From contig JAOTOL010001468.1 of NCBI GenBank assembly GCA_034440575.1, forward strand, positions 1,103,053 through 1,167,052: 64,000 nucleotides of DNA, written 5' to 3'. This document shows, piece by piece, positions 25,318 through 38,070 of this stretch. Source of the stretch: Imbricaverruca yamaguchii. Lineage: Eukaryota; Arthropoda; Thecostraca; Neoverrucidae. A program made the position numbers and the translations under genes. The stretch's first letter is position 1. Each line of letters opens with the position of its first letter. The notes below the pieces were generated by a model. It made no database searches. It was given only the letters and a program-made list of their open reading frames with translations, and had not been told where the DNA came from.

Positions 25318-25810
25318 TTCTTTCCACGTGGGGGACGGGCACCCACGGCACCGCGCAGGCTCGGGGCACGGGCCGACAGTTCTCTCCACGTGGGGGACGG
25401 GCGCCACACCGCACCCTGCAGTGGGGCGCACGGGCCGACAGTTCTCTCCACGTGGGGGACGGGCACCACACGGGCCCTGCAGGTGCAGGTGGCGCACGGG
25501 CCAACAGTTCTCTCCACGTGGGGACGGGCGCCACACGGGCGCAGGTGCAGGTGGCGCACGGCCGACATTCGTGGGGACGGCACCACACGGGCATGGGCCG
25601 ACAGTTCTCTCCACGTGGGGGACGGGCGCCACACGGGCACGCTGCAGGTGCAGGTGGCGCACGGGCCGACAGTTCTCTCCACGTGGGGGACGGGCACCAC
25701 ACGGGCACCCTGCAGGTGCAGGTGGCGCACGGGCCGACAGTTCTCTCCACGTGGGGGACGGGCGCCACACGGGCACGCTGCAGGTGCAGGTAGCGCACGG
25801 GCCGACAATT
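25318..25810. repeat. minisatellite, 68-bp unit
   Basis: Seven units with core CCGACAGTTCTCTCCACGTG, GGGGACGGGC, CACACGGGC and GCAGGTGCAGGTGGCGCAC. Units near 25500-25600 have deletions, giving several apparent frames of up to 289 codons. I regard these as repeat products. Confidence 0.9.
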
Positions 25811-26550
25811 GCCGGCTGTCGGGGCTCGTCGTCGTCGACGGCCGACGAGACGCGGCCGGCTTACGACGCGGCGCCGTCGTAAAAGTGAGCGCAGCCACCT
25901 GCCGGCTCTCACGCCTCCGCTGCATATCGGATCCGTCATCGATCACATCCGACGCCCTCGAGGTTCAGCTTCCGGTCGGCTGACAGCGGCCGGTCTCGCC
26001 GAGGAAGCTGTCCGTGACGTGTGTCATGCCACACCGTGTCGGCTGCTCGGATTGTGTCCTGTTCCGCCGAGGCAGTTGCTCGTGCTGTGTGTCGTTCCCC
26101 TTCACGACTGGCACGTGTCCGGAAGTGTCATCAAGAAACGTGTTTGCTTTCCACGTGATATGGCGGAGTTCACGTGCATAACTATTGCGCCATTTCCGTC
26201 CACTTTCGATGGAATGCGGGACAAATATGCGATATTCGATAGGACATATTATATTCTATGCAAAATATTATATGCGACCGGACTAGAGTTCATGTAACGT
26301 CACAAGGATTCTACGGCGTCTAACCGTTGCGGGCACCAAACCACGCAGAGTAGTTCGGGTATGACGTCATCTGTGAGGAGGCCAGTAAAGGATATTGTCG
26401 TCCGGGCTGATGGGATACACTTGAATTTTTTGTTATTCACAGGTAAAGGTGAATGTCATTCATGCACCAATGAATCATGATGTAAAAAATATAGCTCAAT
26501 AATCATGCATATTTGCTGCAACTGGTTCACAAGTTCTGAGTCAATGTACT
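25811..26550. other. no gene recognised
   Basis: GC-rich at first, then ordinary sequence. A TGACGTCA palindrome lies at 26362-26369. No gene family recognised. Confidence 0.4.
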
Positions 26551-26559
26551 AATGTGCAG

Positions 26560-26885
26560 CTCGAGGGTGATGAAGCTTGGGTCACAGTGGAGCCAGAATC
26601 AACGTGCTGATTTGAAGCTTGAGGGTGCTAAAACTCTGGTAATGTCAGGAGCCAGAATCAATGCGCTTATTTATATGCAGCTAGAGGTGATGAAGCTCGG
26701 GTCACAGTGGAGCCAGAATCAATCCGCTGACATGCAGCTAGAGGGCGATGAAGCTCGGGTCACAGTGGAGCTAGAATCAATCCGCTGACATGCAGCTAGA
26801 GGGTGATGAAGCTCTGGTCACAGTTGAGTGCAGAATCAATGCGCTGACATGCAGCTAGAGGGTGATGAAGCTCTGGTCACAGTGA
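26560..26885. repeat. minisatellite, about 58-bp unit
   Basis: Six units with GCAGCTAGAGGGTGATGAAG, CTCGGGTCACAGTGGAGCC and AGAATCAATGCGCTGACAT. Confidence 0.85.
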
Positions 26886-26954
26886 ACCCAGTGTGGCACC
26901 ATGTCGGCTGTCAGCTGAGAAGACACGTCTGCATGCCGGCGATGGCTTCAGTGA

Positions 26955-26985
26955 CGCGGTGACGTCAGCATAGTGACGTCATTTG
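26955..26985. promoter_or_regulatory. paired CRE-like TGACGTCA sites
   Basis: TGACGTCA occurs at 26960-26967 and 26974-26981, 14 bp apart centre to centre. No adjacent gene is recognised, so function is unknown. Confidence 0.3.
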
Positions 26986-27527
26986 GTCGGCCGCCGGCCG
27001 GACGGATGGGCTCTGCTGTACAGAGTGTATTGCCCCGTCCGTCTCCAGTTCTTCTGTTTTGCTACACCTATGAACGCCGTAACGAATGAACATTCGCCAT
27101 CTCCCCAGTGATTTACAATATCCCAGAGTAGTTAACTTCATGTGGAAGCGATGTGGTTTGTTGACGAGCGTGTGGGACGGACTTGGCTAGTGTCCGGCGA
27201 CAGAGCAGACATTGATCGCCACATGCCTTGATCCATATGTCATGCTGCGCCCATGTCTCATTTGGTAGAGCTCTGGTCGTCTTTGTCCCTCTGTGCAGCC
27301 GAGACATGATTAAAGCCTGGGACGCGTGGATGCCGTTTGATGTAATTTTTAGTAGTCAATTGGTCCTCATTAGCTGATGTTCGCTCGGACATGCATTCTG
27401 GATTTTGAATGGAATACATGGAGTTCCCGGTTTTGGAGTGCCTCATAGACAATGCATAAATAGTCCTCTATCTGCTTGATGAAGGTCGGTCTCGTCGATC
27501 ACGTCGAGTACGCGGCAGCGAGGCGGG

Positions 27528-27645
27528 CATGGTTTGGCACTGACCGACCAGGTTGTTGTTTGGCACTGACCCACCAGGTCGTTGTTTGGCACTGACCGAC
27601 CAGGTCATGTACGTGGCAGCGAGGTGGCATGGTTTGGCACTGACA
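27528..27645. repeat. short tandem repeat, TTTGGCACTGACCGACCAGG core
   Basis: Four irregular units of about 30-50 bp containing GTTTGGCACTGAC and CGACCAGGT. Confidence 0.65.
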
Positions 27646-27788
27646 TTGCACGGTAAACTATCGGCTGAAATTACGCCGTGGATTAAGAATGTCCCAAGGG
27701 ATGGTGGCTTCCAAGTCCACGACAAAAAAGCTCTTTAGCGTGAACCCTGATGTCGGAAAACATCCCAGCGACGTTCCGATTACAGTTA

Positions 27789-28629
27789 TTAACCCGCGCC
27801 GTCTTTCCGGTCAGATCCTCACACCCCGTCTCGGGGGGGGGCGGTTGAAGACCCCCGTCTAAAATTCAAACTAAGCATCGCACGAAAACGAAAGAGGTGT
27901 CATCGGAAAGCGCTCGACGAGTATGGTCGAGTCCACCCCCGAACAAAAATTTCCCCGAAAGTGACGTCGCCAGGGGGGCTAGATTGTCACGACTTTTCAC
28001 GACTTACATTATGTTTTTGGCTCTGGGAAGTTCATTTTGGGGATATATGAAAAACAAAATTTATTTGGAATGAGAAAACGAGAGCTAAATCGACCAGGGC
28101 TTTAATCCCCTCCCCCCCCCAAAAAAAAATGTTTTGAAATTTCAAAATCTTTAGTTTTCAAGTTTTCTTTCATTTTCCTTTTCAAATTGGTACAACAGAC
28201 CGAGAAACGTTGTTGGAAGTCAACTTGCCCTAATAAAAAATGCTTACTTTAGCCAGAATCCTTTCTTTGAATCGCAATTTGGCAAATACGCAAAATTTAT
28301 ATGTAGTCAAAAACTGAAGAAGAAAAAATGAAACATTTAACCGCTACGTTTTGTTGCATCCCTAAAGATAAGCAAACGCTGAAAGTTTCATTAAAATATC
28401 TCTATCTGTTAAAGCGTAACGACTGGTTGAACTTTTTTTGGAGGTGGCCTCACTTGACCTTGACTAACTCGTTGACTCTAGATGACCTGACCTAACAATT
28501 TTGAATCAGCATGTCAAATTGACGTGGGAAAAGGTGCCAAATTTGGGCGCGCTGCCGCGCGCCGTTCGTCCGCTATCCGCGAAAAACCTGAGGGGGGCGG
28601 TTGAAGACCCCCGAGACGGGACGGGTTAA
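27789..28629. mobile_element. TTAA-flanked MITE, piggyBac-like
   Basis: TTAA target copies lie at 27789-27792 and 28626-28629. Directly inside are inverted ends, CCCGCGCCGTC on the left and the complement of CCCGTCCCGTC on the right. TTAA duplication with ends beginning CCC is typical of piggyBac-type transposons. Next to each end is a GC-rich foldback of form GGGGGCGGTTGAAGACCCCC, in the same orientation at both ends. No transposase frame is present, so it is non-autonomous. Confidence 0.6.
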
Positions 28630-28645
28630 TGACGAACATCCTTAG

Positions 28646-29175
28646 GTGTGTGTATCAGGTATACGCCGCATCATCAGGTGTGTGTATCAGGTATACGCCG
28701 CATCATCAGGTGTGTGTATCAGGTATACGCCGCATCATCAGGTGTGTGTATCAGGTAGACGCCGCATCCTCAGGTGTGTGTATCAGGTAGACGCCGCATC
28801 TTTAGGTGTGTGTATCAGGTAGACGCCGCATCTTTAGGTGTGTGTATAGGTACGCCGCATCTCAGGTGTGTGTATCAGGTATACGCCGCATCCTCAGGTG
28901 TGTGTATCAGGTAGACGCCGCAGCTTTAGGTGTGTGTATCAGGTAGACGCCGCATCTTTAGGTGTGTGTATCAGGTGGACGCCGCATCCTCAGGTGTGTG
29001 TATCAGGTAGACGCCGCATCTTTAGGTGTGTGTATCAGGTGGACGCCGCATCCTCAGGTGTGTGTATCAGGTAGACGCCGCATCTTTAGGTGTGTGTATC
29101 AGGTATACGCCGCATCCTCAGGTGTGTGTATCAGGTGGACGCCGCATCCTCAGGTCTGTTTCTCAGGTAGACGCC
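28646..29175. repeat. minisatellite, 32-bp unit
   Basis: About 16 units with core CAGGTGTGTGTATCAGGTA followed by TACGCCGCATC. Two sub-types (CATCATCAGG and CATCTTTAGG or CATCCTCAGG) are intermixed. Confidence 0.9.
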
Positions 29176-29269
29176 GCTGTTTCCGCGAGCAAGGAATCGC
29201 CCACATGCAGGCAGGGCGATTCTGCAGTGCTACAGGGCTCTTCCAATCATTGACGCATTTACACAGGGA

Positions 29270-29800
29270 AGCCGATCAGCGGGCAGGGAAGCCAGTCAGA
29301 CAGTCAGACAGGGAAGCCACTCAGCGGACAGGGAAGCCAGTCAGTGAACAGGGATGCCAGTCGGATAGTCAGACAGGGAAGCCACTCAGCGGACAGGGAT
29401 GCCACTCAGCGGACAGGGAAGCCAGTCAGTGGACAGGGATACCAGTCGGACAGTAGACAGGGAAGCCACTCAGCGGACAGGGAAGCCACTCAGCGGACAG
29501 GGAAGCCACTCAGCGGACAGGGAAGCCACTCAGCGGACAGGGAAGCCAGTCAGTGGACAGGGATGCCAGTCGGACAGTTAGACAGGTAAGCCACTCAGCG
29601 GACAGGGAAGCCACTCAGCGGACAGGGAAGCCAGTCGGACAGTGGACAGGGAAGCCACTCAGCGGACAGGGATGCCAGTCGGACAGTCAGACAGGGAAGC
29701 CACCCAGCGGACAGGGAAGCCACTCAGCGGACAGGGATGCCAGTCGGACAGTCAGACAGGGAAGCCACTCAGCGGACAGGGAAGCCAGTCAGCTCACAAT
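29270..29800. repeat. minisatellite, 20-bp unit
   Basis: About 26 units of GAAGCCACTCAGCGGACAGG with variants CAGTCAGTGGACAGGGATGC and CAGTCGGACAGTCAGACAGG, giving a higher-order pattern. Gln-, Ser- and Gly-rich frames are repeat products. Confidence 0.9.
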
Positions 29801-29934
29801 CTGCTGTCCTCGACAGCATGTGGGTGGAAAATCAATATTTATTCACTGTTCTATTTTTGGTAACGGTATCACTGATAGGCCTAATCATACGTTATGCTTC
29901 ATCGATGACTAATTAGCGCATGTCAGTAGGACCG

Positions 29935-30235
29935 CTGGTGCACTGGTGCAATGCATGCCGTGGTGCAATGCATGCCATTGGTGCGATACATACCGTTTGT
30001 GCAATACATACCACTAGTGCAATGTATGCCAGTGATGCAATGTATACCACTGGTCCAATGCATGCCACTGGTAAAATGCATGGCACTGGTGCAATGCATG
30101 GCACTGGTGCAATACATTCCACTAGTGCAATGCATGCCACCGGTGGAATGCATGCCACTGGTGTAATGTATGCTACTGGTGCAATGCATGCCACTGATGC
30201 AATGCATACCACTGGTTCAAAACATACCAATGTTG
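29935..30235. repeat. minisatellite, 18-bp unit
   Basis: About 16 units of CCACTGGTGCAATGCATG. The 18-bp period equals six codons, so hexapeptide repeats stay open on both strands. No flanking domain or promoter is recognised. Confidence 0.9.
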
Positions 30236-30239
30236 CATT

Positions 30240-31285
30240 CAGAGTTCATCAAACTTCTTCATTTGTGTGGAGCAGTCGACATATTCAGCGCCCTCCAGCC
30301 ACTGATTGTTCGCCCTCCTGGGGAGCATACTCCCCCCCCCCCTCAGACTGGGACCTTCCGTACCGATGGTGGCCGCGACAAGCACGATCATGACGCAGTA
30401 CTATTCACCTCTTCACAGCATTATCGGCCAGCTCACAATACTATGAGCCGAGCCAGAGAAGCCGTCGGGACGCCAGGCAGCGGAAATGTATTAAGCAAGC
30501 GGAAAATGTTCTCAGGAACGGGCGGCGCCAAGTTTCGCGGAAACTCAGCTGGCATGACAGAGGAGATCGTCGGTGTTCTAGGTTGTCCCGGATGCCGGTG
30601 CACTTTATAGATTTCATTGTCTCAGATTCCGGTGGGAGTAGCATGCCCAACGATCACGCGCAGCAACAAATTCAGCAGCTGCGTACAAAACAGCGCGTCA
30701 AGTACCAACAACGAAGTTCCTACAGTCGGATTCACACCTTCACGTCTCGGAAAGTGCCGAAAGGCAACAAGCCGGAAGGGGTCATAGCTGAGTAAACCAA
30801 GCGCGTAGTTTACCCCGTTTAGATCAACCAAATTAACAGAATGCTACCCGGAGACATTGCTTTGGTGATTCGGAAAGCAACAATCTTGTCCCGCTTACAG
30901 TCTTGGAGCTGCGTCATATTTTGCTTACCAACTTTCCATTCCCGTTCCTTTTTTGCTGCATGGCACTTGTCGACTCTGTTTACCTAAAAGCAATATTAAA
31001 TCGGCTTCTATCGGGGTCAGATTGTGCATTCTGGTTGGCATTAATATTTTGCCCACGCGTTTATCAGAATAATTGTGCACATTTCTTCTTTATTGAAGTA
31101 AGGAAGCCCTCACGTTCCTCCATTAGTTAGTAGCTTACGCCTGGACCATGATGGAGAAAGTGTGGAAGGTTCAAAGTACTGATCTGAACATCGAAAAAGA
31201 GGTTGAAAACAATTTCACATATCTGCTAGCGTTGTTCACGCATCGACATTGCAGAGCGTTCACGAATGTGGATGCATGCATGTTG
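30240..31285. other. no gene recognised
   Basis: No supported gene. A C homopolymer lies near 30332. Frames of 105-157 codons running into the 18-bp array have no known domain. Confidence 0.4.
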
Positions 31286-31299
31286 GTCCTGGGGTAGTC

Positions 31300-31368
31300 A
31301 GGTGGGCGCTACATGACCAATGTAGTCGATACGCCCTAAAGCCCTAATAACTAACTAACTGGGGTAGT
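31300..31368 (-). repeat. interspersed repeat family C, copy 2
   Basis: On the minus strand it reads AGTTAGTTAGTTATTAGGGC, then TTTAGGGCGTATCGACTACA and TTGGTCATGTAGCGCCC, matching 44834-44890 closely. GGGGTAGTCAGGT occurs on both sides (31292 and 31361) and could be a target-site duplication. Confidence 0.65.
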
Positions 31369-31424
31369 CAGGTAAAAAATCGACTCAGCAATCGTAACTG
31401 CTGTACAGGTAGTGTTAGATGTGC

Positions 31425-31680
31425 TGCTCGTTTTGTCGCCTGCTATCAGTGGGCTTCATCGGTCGTTTGTTGTCAATGGGCTTCCTCGGTCGCCCGCTGT
31501 CAGTGGGCTTTTTGTCGCCTGCTGTCAGTACGCTTCCTCAGTCGTTGGATATGCTGCTCGTTTTGTCACCTACTGTTCGTGGGATTCCTCACTCGTTAGA
31601 TAGGCTGTTCGCTTTGTCGCCTGCTGCCAGTGGACTTTCTCAGTCGCCACCTGCTGTTAGTGGGATTCCTCAGTCGTCAC
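31425..31680. repeat. minisatellite, about 30-bp unit
   Basis: Seven or eight irregular units around TCGCCTGCTGTCAGTGGGCT and TCCTCAGTCGTT. Confidence 0.7.
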
Positions 31681-31823
31681 CATGATCACACTTCCGACTC
31701 TTTGCTCTATTGCTGTCTGTTGCATCGTTCCACCTCCGCCTTCGTGTGCACGATTCCCTCCTCTTTCAGCTCAGCTCTCCACTGCCTCCACAATTATAAC
31801 TTCGCCCCTCTCTCTGTCACACC

Positions 31824-31825
<2 letters not shown>

Positions 31826-31917
<92 letters not shown>

Positions 31918-31924
31918 AACACAG

Positions 31925-31979
<55 letters not shown>
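31826..31979. repeat. CA microsatellite
   Basis: About 75 CA dinucleotides with interruptions near 31876 and 31917-31926. Confidence 0.95.
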
Positions 31980-31984
<5 letters not shown>

Positions 31985-32795
31985 ACATACACATGCACAT
32001 ACACACACACATATATATGCCTACCATTTTCGTCAATCGACTTTTCCACCACCCAATTTCTCAATTTCTTCCCATGATTCCCTTTCTCATATATCACCTC
32101 TCCCTCATACGCCTTCCCGACCTGTCTAAACGTTTCCGTTCGCACTCTCCTCTACTTTGAGAGTGCGAATGACAGGGCTGCTGTCAGCAAACCTTCGCTG
32201 AGCCAATTGGCCAACGTAGGGCAAGATGGCGACCCCATAAATCTTGCGCCGTGTGCTCTGTCAAAACTTGCTGACGTCATCACCATTAGCTGAGTTCGAA
32301 CAAGCGGTATGCTCTGCGTCGGTGGATTCTTCCAGTCCCGAAATAAGCAAAAGAAGTCCAGGGCAAAGTTATACCTGGATATTCGGAAGAGGGTCCATGT
32401 TCATAGCGTGGGCCTAGCATAATATTTTTTTACTTCGTTGAATTCCCACACCATTGATGCCGAACCGTTTAGCTCTGCACAAGTACAGTACCAATTCCCG
32501 AGGGGTAGAATTTCTTAAGTCTTGAAAATGAAGCCGTAGGGAATTAACGTGATGAGACTGGAAACTAACGTCGAAACTAACCTAATACGTTTTCGTGGCG
32601 TGGGTATTTCGCTGTGCTCATTTCCGGTTCATAGTCTGTCAGGAACTTAATATTATTCGAGGAAGTTGATCTCCGGCAAGGCTGGAAAGCAAACTTCAGC
32701 CAAACATGGTGAGTGATTGTGGCGAGCCCGCTGAGGATCGGGTCCGGCACTACCTCTCCCCCCACCCTCCTCCCTGCCTGAGACATAACGTGCGT
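31980..32795. other. no gene recognised
   Basis: No supported gene. A TGACGTCA palindrome lies at 32272-32279. Confidence 0.4.
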
Positions 32796-32819
32796 CGCTG
32801 TAGCGAGCTCGCTGGGGAG

Positions 32820-33115
32820 CTGAGGATCTGGTTCGGTACCACTCCCTCTGCCCGGTCCTCTATCCCGCCGAGGATCTGGTTCGGTACCACTCCCTCTGCC
32901 CGGTCCTCTATCCCGCCGAGGATCTGGTTCGGTTCCACTCCCTCTGCCTGATCCCCTGTCCCGCAGAGGATCTGGTTCGGTGCCACTCTTGTCTGATCCC
33001 CTGTCCCGCAGAGGATCTGGTTCGGTTCCACTCCCCTGTCTGATCCCCTGTCCCGCAGAGGATCTGGTTCGGTTCCACTCCTGTCTGATCCTCTGTCCCG
33101 CTGAGTATCAGATCC
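32820..33115. repeat. minisatellite, 48-bp unit
   Basis: Six units with GAGGATCTGGTTCGGTACCA, CTCCCTCTGCC and TCCTCTATCCCGCC or CCCCTGTCCCGCA. Confidence 0.85.
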
Positions 33116-33154
33116 GGTACCACGCCCTCTGCCTGGCGCCAGACGTGTCGCCGT

Positions 33155-33480
33155 AGCGAGCCCGCTGAGCTGGCCGCCAACACCGTCACAGTCGACAGCA
33201 GGCCGACCTCCGCCTGTACGTCTCGCGCCGACACTGGCAGCGGGTGCCTCTGCTGTGGCGCCGACACCCGGAACGACGCGCTGTCCCACGAGTTGGCGCC
33301 GACGTCGAGCCGGTGCAGCAGGCGTGCGCTGGTGGGGAATCTGCTGAACGCGCCAGAGACCTGGTCCGAGTGTTGGTGCGCATTGTGCATGGTGTGGACG
33401 GGCGAGTGTTTAGCGTGTTTGTGTCCCCTTTTTGAAGTTTTGGATGGCGAGCTAGAATTGCCGCAAGTGCATTGTGGGCT
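33155..33480 (-). other. possible exon, unrecognised
   Basis: Outside the neighbouring minisatellite, the minus strand holds a GC-rich open stretch with balanced, exon-like composition. It includes a possible acceptor CCAG near 33365 followed in frame by VSGAFSRFPTSARLLHRLDV. It stays open to the array edge near 33155. I do not recognise the product, and no paired donor is certain. A chance GC-rich frame is equally possible. Confidence 0.22.
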
Positions 33481-33529
33481 GTCAAAATATAGATCAGGGC
33501 CCGGGTTAAGCGGATAACTGGGCATCTCC

Positions 33530-33905
33530 ACCGGCTTCCCTCCATGTCATGACTAACTGATCACCTCCACCGGCTTCCATACATGCCATGGCTTGCTGAT
33601 CAACTCCACCAGCTTCCCTCCATGCCATAGCCAGCTGATCACCTCCATCGGCTTCCATACATGCCATGGCTAACTGATTACCTTCCACCGGCTTCCATAC
33701 ATGCCATGGCTAACTGATCACCTCCACCGGCTTCCATACATGCCATGGCTAACTGATTACCTCCATCGGCTTCCACACATGCCATGGCTAACTGATTACC
33801 TTCACTGGCTTCCCTCCATGTCATGGCTGACTAAGCACCTACACTGGCTTTCTTCCAGGCCATGGCCAACTGAGCACCTCCACGGGCTTCCGTCCATGCC
33901 ATGGC
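33530..33905. repeat. minisatellite, 39-bp unit
   Basis: Nine units with TGATCACCTCCACCGGCTTC and CATACATGCCATGGCTAAC. It shares the CCATGCCATGGCTAACTGAT block with the next array. Confidence 0.85.
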
Positions 33906-34330
33906 TAACTGATGACCTACATCGTCCATGCCATGGCTAACTGATGACCTACATCGTCCATGCCACGGCTAACTGATGACCTACATCGTCCATGCCATGG
34001 CTAACTGATGACCTACATCGTCCATGCCACGGCTAACTGATGACCTACATCGTCCATGCCATGGCTAACTGATGACCTACATCGTCCATGCCACGGCTAA
34101 CTGATGACCTACATCGTCCATGCCATGGCTAACTGATGACCTACATCGTCCATGCCATGGCTAACTGATGACCTACATCGTCCATGCCATGGCTAACTGA
34201 TGACCTAATCGTCCAGGCCATGGCCAACTGATGCACCTCACGGGATTCCGTCCATGCCATGGCTAACTGATGACCTACATCGTCCATGCCACGGCTAACT
34301 GATGACCTACATCGTCCATGCCATGGCTAA
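33906..34330. repeat. minisatellite, 32-bp unit
   Basis: About 13 nearly identical units of CCATGCCATGGCTAACTGAT followed by GACCTACATCGT, interrupted near 34205-34245 by a unit of the 39-bp type. It looks like a shortened, homogenised derivative of the preceding array. Confidence 0.9.
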
Positions 34331-34583
34331 AGGGCGTGTTCAATTGACGGCCGCAGTGGCTATCTGGCCCCCTGGTGGCGGCCGGCGGATGGCCTGACCG
34401 GCACGATTATTCACAATTTGTGGCAAATAGACCGATAAACGACAATGTATCGACAATTTAGTGCGGCAATCTACAGGAGAAGCCAATACAGCCCGCATTT
34501 CTGGCGCTCGTATCACACGATGGATGGATCGACGGCGGCTGAATCGTCCGATAATTCGCTGAGGCCAGCAGCGCCACACACAT

Positions 34584-35470
<887 letters not shown>

Positions 35471-35479
35471 ATTTGACGA

Positions 35480-37300
35480 AGTCTCCACTTATTTTGGAGG
35501 GCTCCGATTTCATTTTTGTCGGGTCGACTGCGAGTTTTGGGGCCACGCTGTACTCATTTGGGGTCAGCGATGCCAATTTTTTAGAGCCTGGGGGAATATT
35601 TGATACCCGATCCGAATTTATAGGACTACCGACGCGATTTTTGACAGGCCCCGGTGCAAGTTTTCGGGTCTGGTCTCGGGCGAGTTATCTTGGTGCCTGC
35701 TGTATTCATTTAGTGTCCCAAATGCGAATTCCAGGGCCCCGATGCGAATGCATGGTACCCCAGCACAATTTGTATGGACCCCAGCGCGATTCTTGTGGTT
35801 CACCCCTTCAGGAGTGAGGTACATTTGTCTCTTTTGTACGTTACTGCGGCTGCTCGCGTTTTTTTTTTCAGCCGATGACATTCTTCAAAGCAGGACTCCG
35901 GATAATTTTTTTTCGGGATCCGTGTTGAATTTTCCGGTGCTCGGGTCGATTCCCTAGCCCCTTTGTGTTTTTTTTTCTTGGTTCAGTTCTATTTTTGTAA
36001 ACCCATTGCCCGTGATATCGTTGGGCCCCGGTGCAATTCTTCAGACTCCCGGTGCGTTTTTTTTTTGTGTCCCAAAACGTTTCTTTTCAAGGGCCCGACG
36101 CGTTTGTGTGTGCGCGTGGGAGGGGGAGGGGGCTTTGACGCAACTTATTGTGGTCACATGGTGACATGGCGGGTAGGAATTTACTTTTGGAAAAACCAGC
36201 GGAGAATTGTGTGGTTCCGGTGCGACTTTTTGGCCCCGGTATGACATTCAAGGGCAGCGGCGCGCTTTGGGTTTTTGGTGCGATTGTTGGGACCCCAGTG
36301 GTTTTCCATGTCCGGACTGTTTATCGCTGCACCGGCTTCATTTATTTGGGTGGTACCGATGCAACTTTTTGAGCCCGTTGCGACCTGTTGAGCCCCTGAC
36401 GTGACCTACAGAGGTGTCCTAGAGCGACTTTCTGGTATCCTCAGGCTCGGTGTGGTTTTCAGGGGCCCGGTCGGATCTTTTGGGGCCCCGTCGTGATTTA
36501 CATGAACCCCGGCACTTTCTGGGTCCTCAGCATGATTTTCAGTGGACCAGCTGAGAACCTTGGAGGAACACCGCGTGATTTTCAGGAAATCAACTGAGTA
36601 CCTTGGAGAACCACCGCGTGATTTTCAGGGACCCCATTTCGACTTTTTTGGAGCCCCATGCCAGTTTCCAAGGGTCCGGTCCGATATGTTTGGTTCCAGT
36701 GTGATCTCCAGGTGCTCGACCGTATTTTTGAGGCCCCGATGTCATTTTCAAGAGCCCGACGAGACATCTTTGGCCATCAGCATGGCTTCCAAGGGCCCCA
36801 ACCCGACCATTTGTCCCCACCGTGATCGACATGGGCCCCGGTGCGACTCTTGTAGGCCCTAGCGGTATTTTCATCTTCCACTTTTGAGCCTAAGTCATAC
36901 TTGGCCCAGAACGTTTTTTCCCCAATTATTTCCAATGGCCTTGGTGCGATTGTGCGGCGCCAGCGCCATCCATACAGGAGCCTCAGCGTGGCTATTTGGG
37001 CCCTCAACATGACTTTGTTTGGTTCCTCCGGTGAGTTTTTGTTGTCCTGACGGTATTTGTATTGGCCTGGTCCCACGTTTTGGAGCCCCAGCGTCATTTG
37101 TGATGGTCCTGAGCGATTTGTATGACCTCAATGTGATTTTCAAGGGGATTGGGTCGATGCTGGCCCCCAGCGTGATTTTCAGGAGCCATGCGCGACTTAT
37201 TAGACCCAAAATATGATTTCAAGGGGCCCTGGTGTGATTTTTTCCCAGCGGGATCCTTAGGAAGCCTCGCGCAATTTTGTTAAACCCGGCGCGATTCTTG
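35480..37300. repeat. highly degenerate 20-30-bp array
   Basis: Over 1.8 kb the sequence keeps returning to GGGGCCCCGGTGCGATTTTT-like words with many substitutions and length changes (for example GGCCCCGGTGCGACTCTTG, GGCCCCGTCGTGATTTACA, GGGCCCGGTCGGATCTTTTG). It looks like an old, decayed satellite. Open frames across it are not convincing genes. Confidence 0.6.
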
Positions 37301-37304
37301 GTGG

Positions 37305-38065
37305 CAACGTAGTCTCCCAGGAGGGGCAACAGCCACAATGCCCCCCCCCCCCATTCGGTCCGTTCCTGACCGTTGCCCGGTACCAGTCATGACTAGGGAA
37401 GTCAATCCCGGGATCCAGGGACTGAGATCCATCTCGAATTCCGGGGTTACGACCTTTGCGATCCCAGGATCCCGATTTTAGTTCAACCAAAACTTCGAAG
37501 CAAAGAGCGTGATACATCGCAATAACGATGTAATAACGATGGGAATCTCAGCGCAATATGGTGAACATCAGTACACAACGTAAGAGGTAACGTCCCTTTT
37601 CCCTGGCACTCACACTTACCCACGGCTAGTAACAATAAAAGCTTGCATTCCCGGCGCACCACCTCACCATTGATCGGTGCTTTTTAAAACCGCTAGAATG
37701 AAGAAACTTCCCAGCGGAGGCGCAATGGCGGTAAACCACTGCGGCGCAATGTAATACGATCCTGTGGTCATGAAGCAGTAGAGCATTGAAGGAGACGGCC
37801 AGCGGACCTCTGGTAGCGAACCTTGAAACTCTACCCGATGGGCCGAGGGTAGTCTGACTGGCCAGGCCTATACGACTGATCTGAACAACGCAATAGCTGG
37901 TCGGGCCATCGAGTGGCACATGAACTCCTGGGCGCTGACTCCTACATGTCGTTGTCGTGAAAGTAGGTAGATAGCCAGGTGTTCGCGTTCTTTTACGACG
38001 CATCCGAACGCCGGGCCGCAGCGCCGCCGAGCTCTCACGCAGAGTGGTCGTGGGTGGACTCAGTA
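37305..38065. other. no gene recognised
   Basis: No supported gene. A C homopolymer lies near 37341, and a GATCCCGGGATC-rich patch occupies 37395-37480. Confidence 0.4.
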
Positions 38066-38070
38066 ACTCC

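Noticed and set aside
28646..29800. CRISPR-like regular repeats
   Set aside because: The units are contiguous without unique spacers, and the context is a eukaryotic genome.
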